Positions 5,657 through 5,768 of a stretch of DNA of 5,768 nt are shown one piece after another (within the stretch, counting starts at the first letter, position 1; each line of letters begins with the position of its first letter). This DNA is from an uncultured Oscillibacter sp. (GTDB lineage: Bacteria; Bacillota; Clostridia; Oscillospirales; Oscillospiraceae). The position numbers and the translations under genes are program-made. Where the stretch lies: positions 1 to 5,768 of the forward strand of contig CAMHBH010000125.1 of NCBI GenBank assembly GCA_946183175.1. Reading direction: 5' to 3'. The notes below the pieces were generated by a model, which was given only the letters and a program-made list of their open reading frames with translations, had not been told where the DNA came from and made no database searches.

Positions 5657-5768
5657 ACGTGCAAAGACGGACAGCCCCAGGGCCGCCCGTCTTTGCGTTA
5701 TCCGTTTCAATCCACGGCGTGTCCCAAAAAGAGGGTAAAATAGCGAACAAGGCGACAAAAGCCTAAAA
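5657..5768 (+). other. Non-coding tail after the operon
   Basis: This stretch holds the terminator-like hairpin and then about 70 bases without an open frame of note. From 5726 on it becomes strongly A-rich (AAAAAGAGGGTAAAATAGCG and onward), in contrast with the GC-rich genes. TAAAAT at 5736-5741 resembles a -10 box, but no matching -35 sits 16-18 bases upstream. The shift in composition suggests a leader or promoter zone for whatever lies to the right. It also contains GTTTCAATCCACG at 5704-5716. Confidence 0.5.
5661..5696 (+). terminator. Probable operon-end hairpin terminator
   Basis: GCAAAGACGG (5661-5670) pairs perfectly with CCGTCTTTGC (5687-5696) as a 10-bp stem. The 16-base loop can itself form a short GCC/GGC stem (5674-5676 with 5681-5683). 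It begins five bases after the rrf2 stop, the expected place for an intrinsic terminator. The tail GTTATCCGTTTC is only mildly T-rich, so termination efficiency is uncertain and a role in 3'-end protection is an alternative. Confidence 0.65.

Noticed and set aside
5736..5741. TAAAAT as a -10 promoter box
   Set aside because: No plausible -35 hexamer lies 16-18 bases upstream, and no downstream gene is visible to support it.
5750..5764. AGGC/GCCT inverted repeat with a 7-base loop at the right edge
   Set aside because: A 4-bp stem is too short to mean much and the context is cut off by the window end.

Overview
This window is a stretch of bacterial chromosome with high G+C (roughly mid-60s percent by eye). 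It carries six closely packed genes, all on the + strand: the 3' two-thirds of dxs, tlyA, nadK, a small four-helix membrane protein, recN and an Rrf2-family regulator. The order dxs-tlyA-nadK-(x)-recN is a conserved housekeeping cluster of Firmicutes, normally dxs-tlyA-nadK-argR-recN and often followed by spoIVB and spo0A. The gene order, the strong AGGAGG-type ribosome binding sites and the details of the dxs C-terminus suggest a high-GC Clostridia-type organism. I cannot name the genus.

Layout: dxs (1-1280, cut at the left edge) overlaps tlyA (1277-2092) by 4 bases. An 81-base gap with a small GC hairpin precedes nadK (2174-3049). The membrane protein (3064-3528) follows after 14 bases and recN (3537-5231) after another 8. 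The rrf2 gene (5225-5656, GTG start) overlaps the end of recN by 7 bases. A 10-bp hairpin at 5661-5696 probably ends the transcript, and the last ~70 bases are A-rich non-coding sequence. No gene was seen on the minus strand, and no gene-free stretch exceeds about 112 bases.

How the genes fit together: dxs supplies isoprenoid precursor, tlyA methylates ribosomal RNA, nadK makes NADP+ (Dxr and reductive biosynthesis need NADPH), and recN acts in double-strand break repair. The last gene encodes a probable Fe-S or redox-sensing repressor. The operon looks mainly housekeeping. The local departures are the missing argR, replaced by an unrecognised membrane protein, and an Rrf2 regulator where sporulation genes often follow.

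The most unusual signals are compositional or small. GATC is completely absent from 5.77 kb and GTAC is in excess, visible even in isoleucine codon choice. A Pro/Ser/Thr-rich linker is inserted between two DXS domains. A 13-base string near the right edge matches the end of common type I-C CRISPR repeats. I did not find a clear new biological system here.
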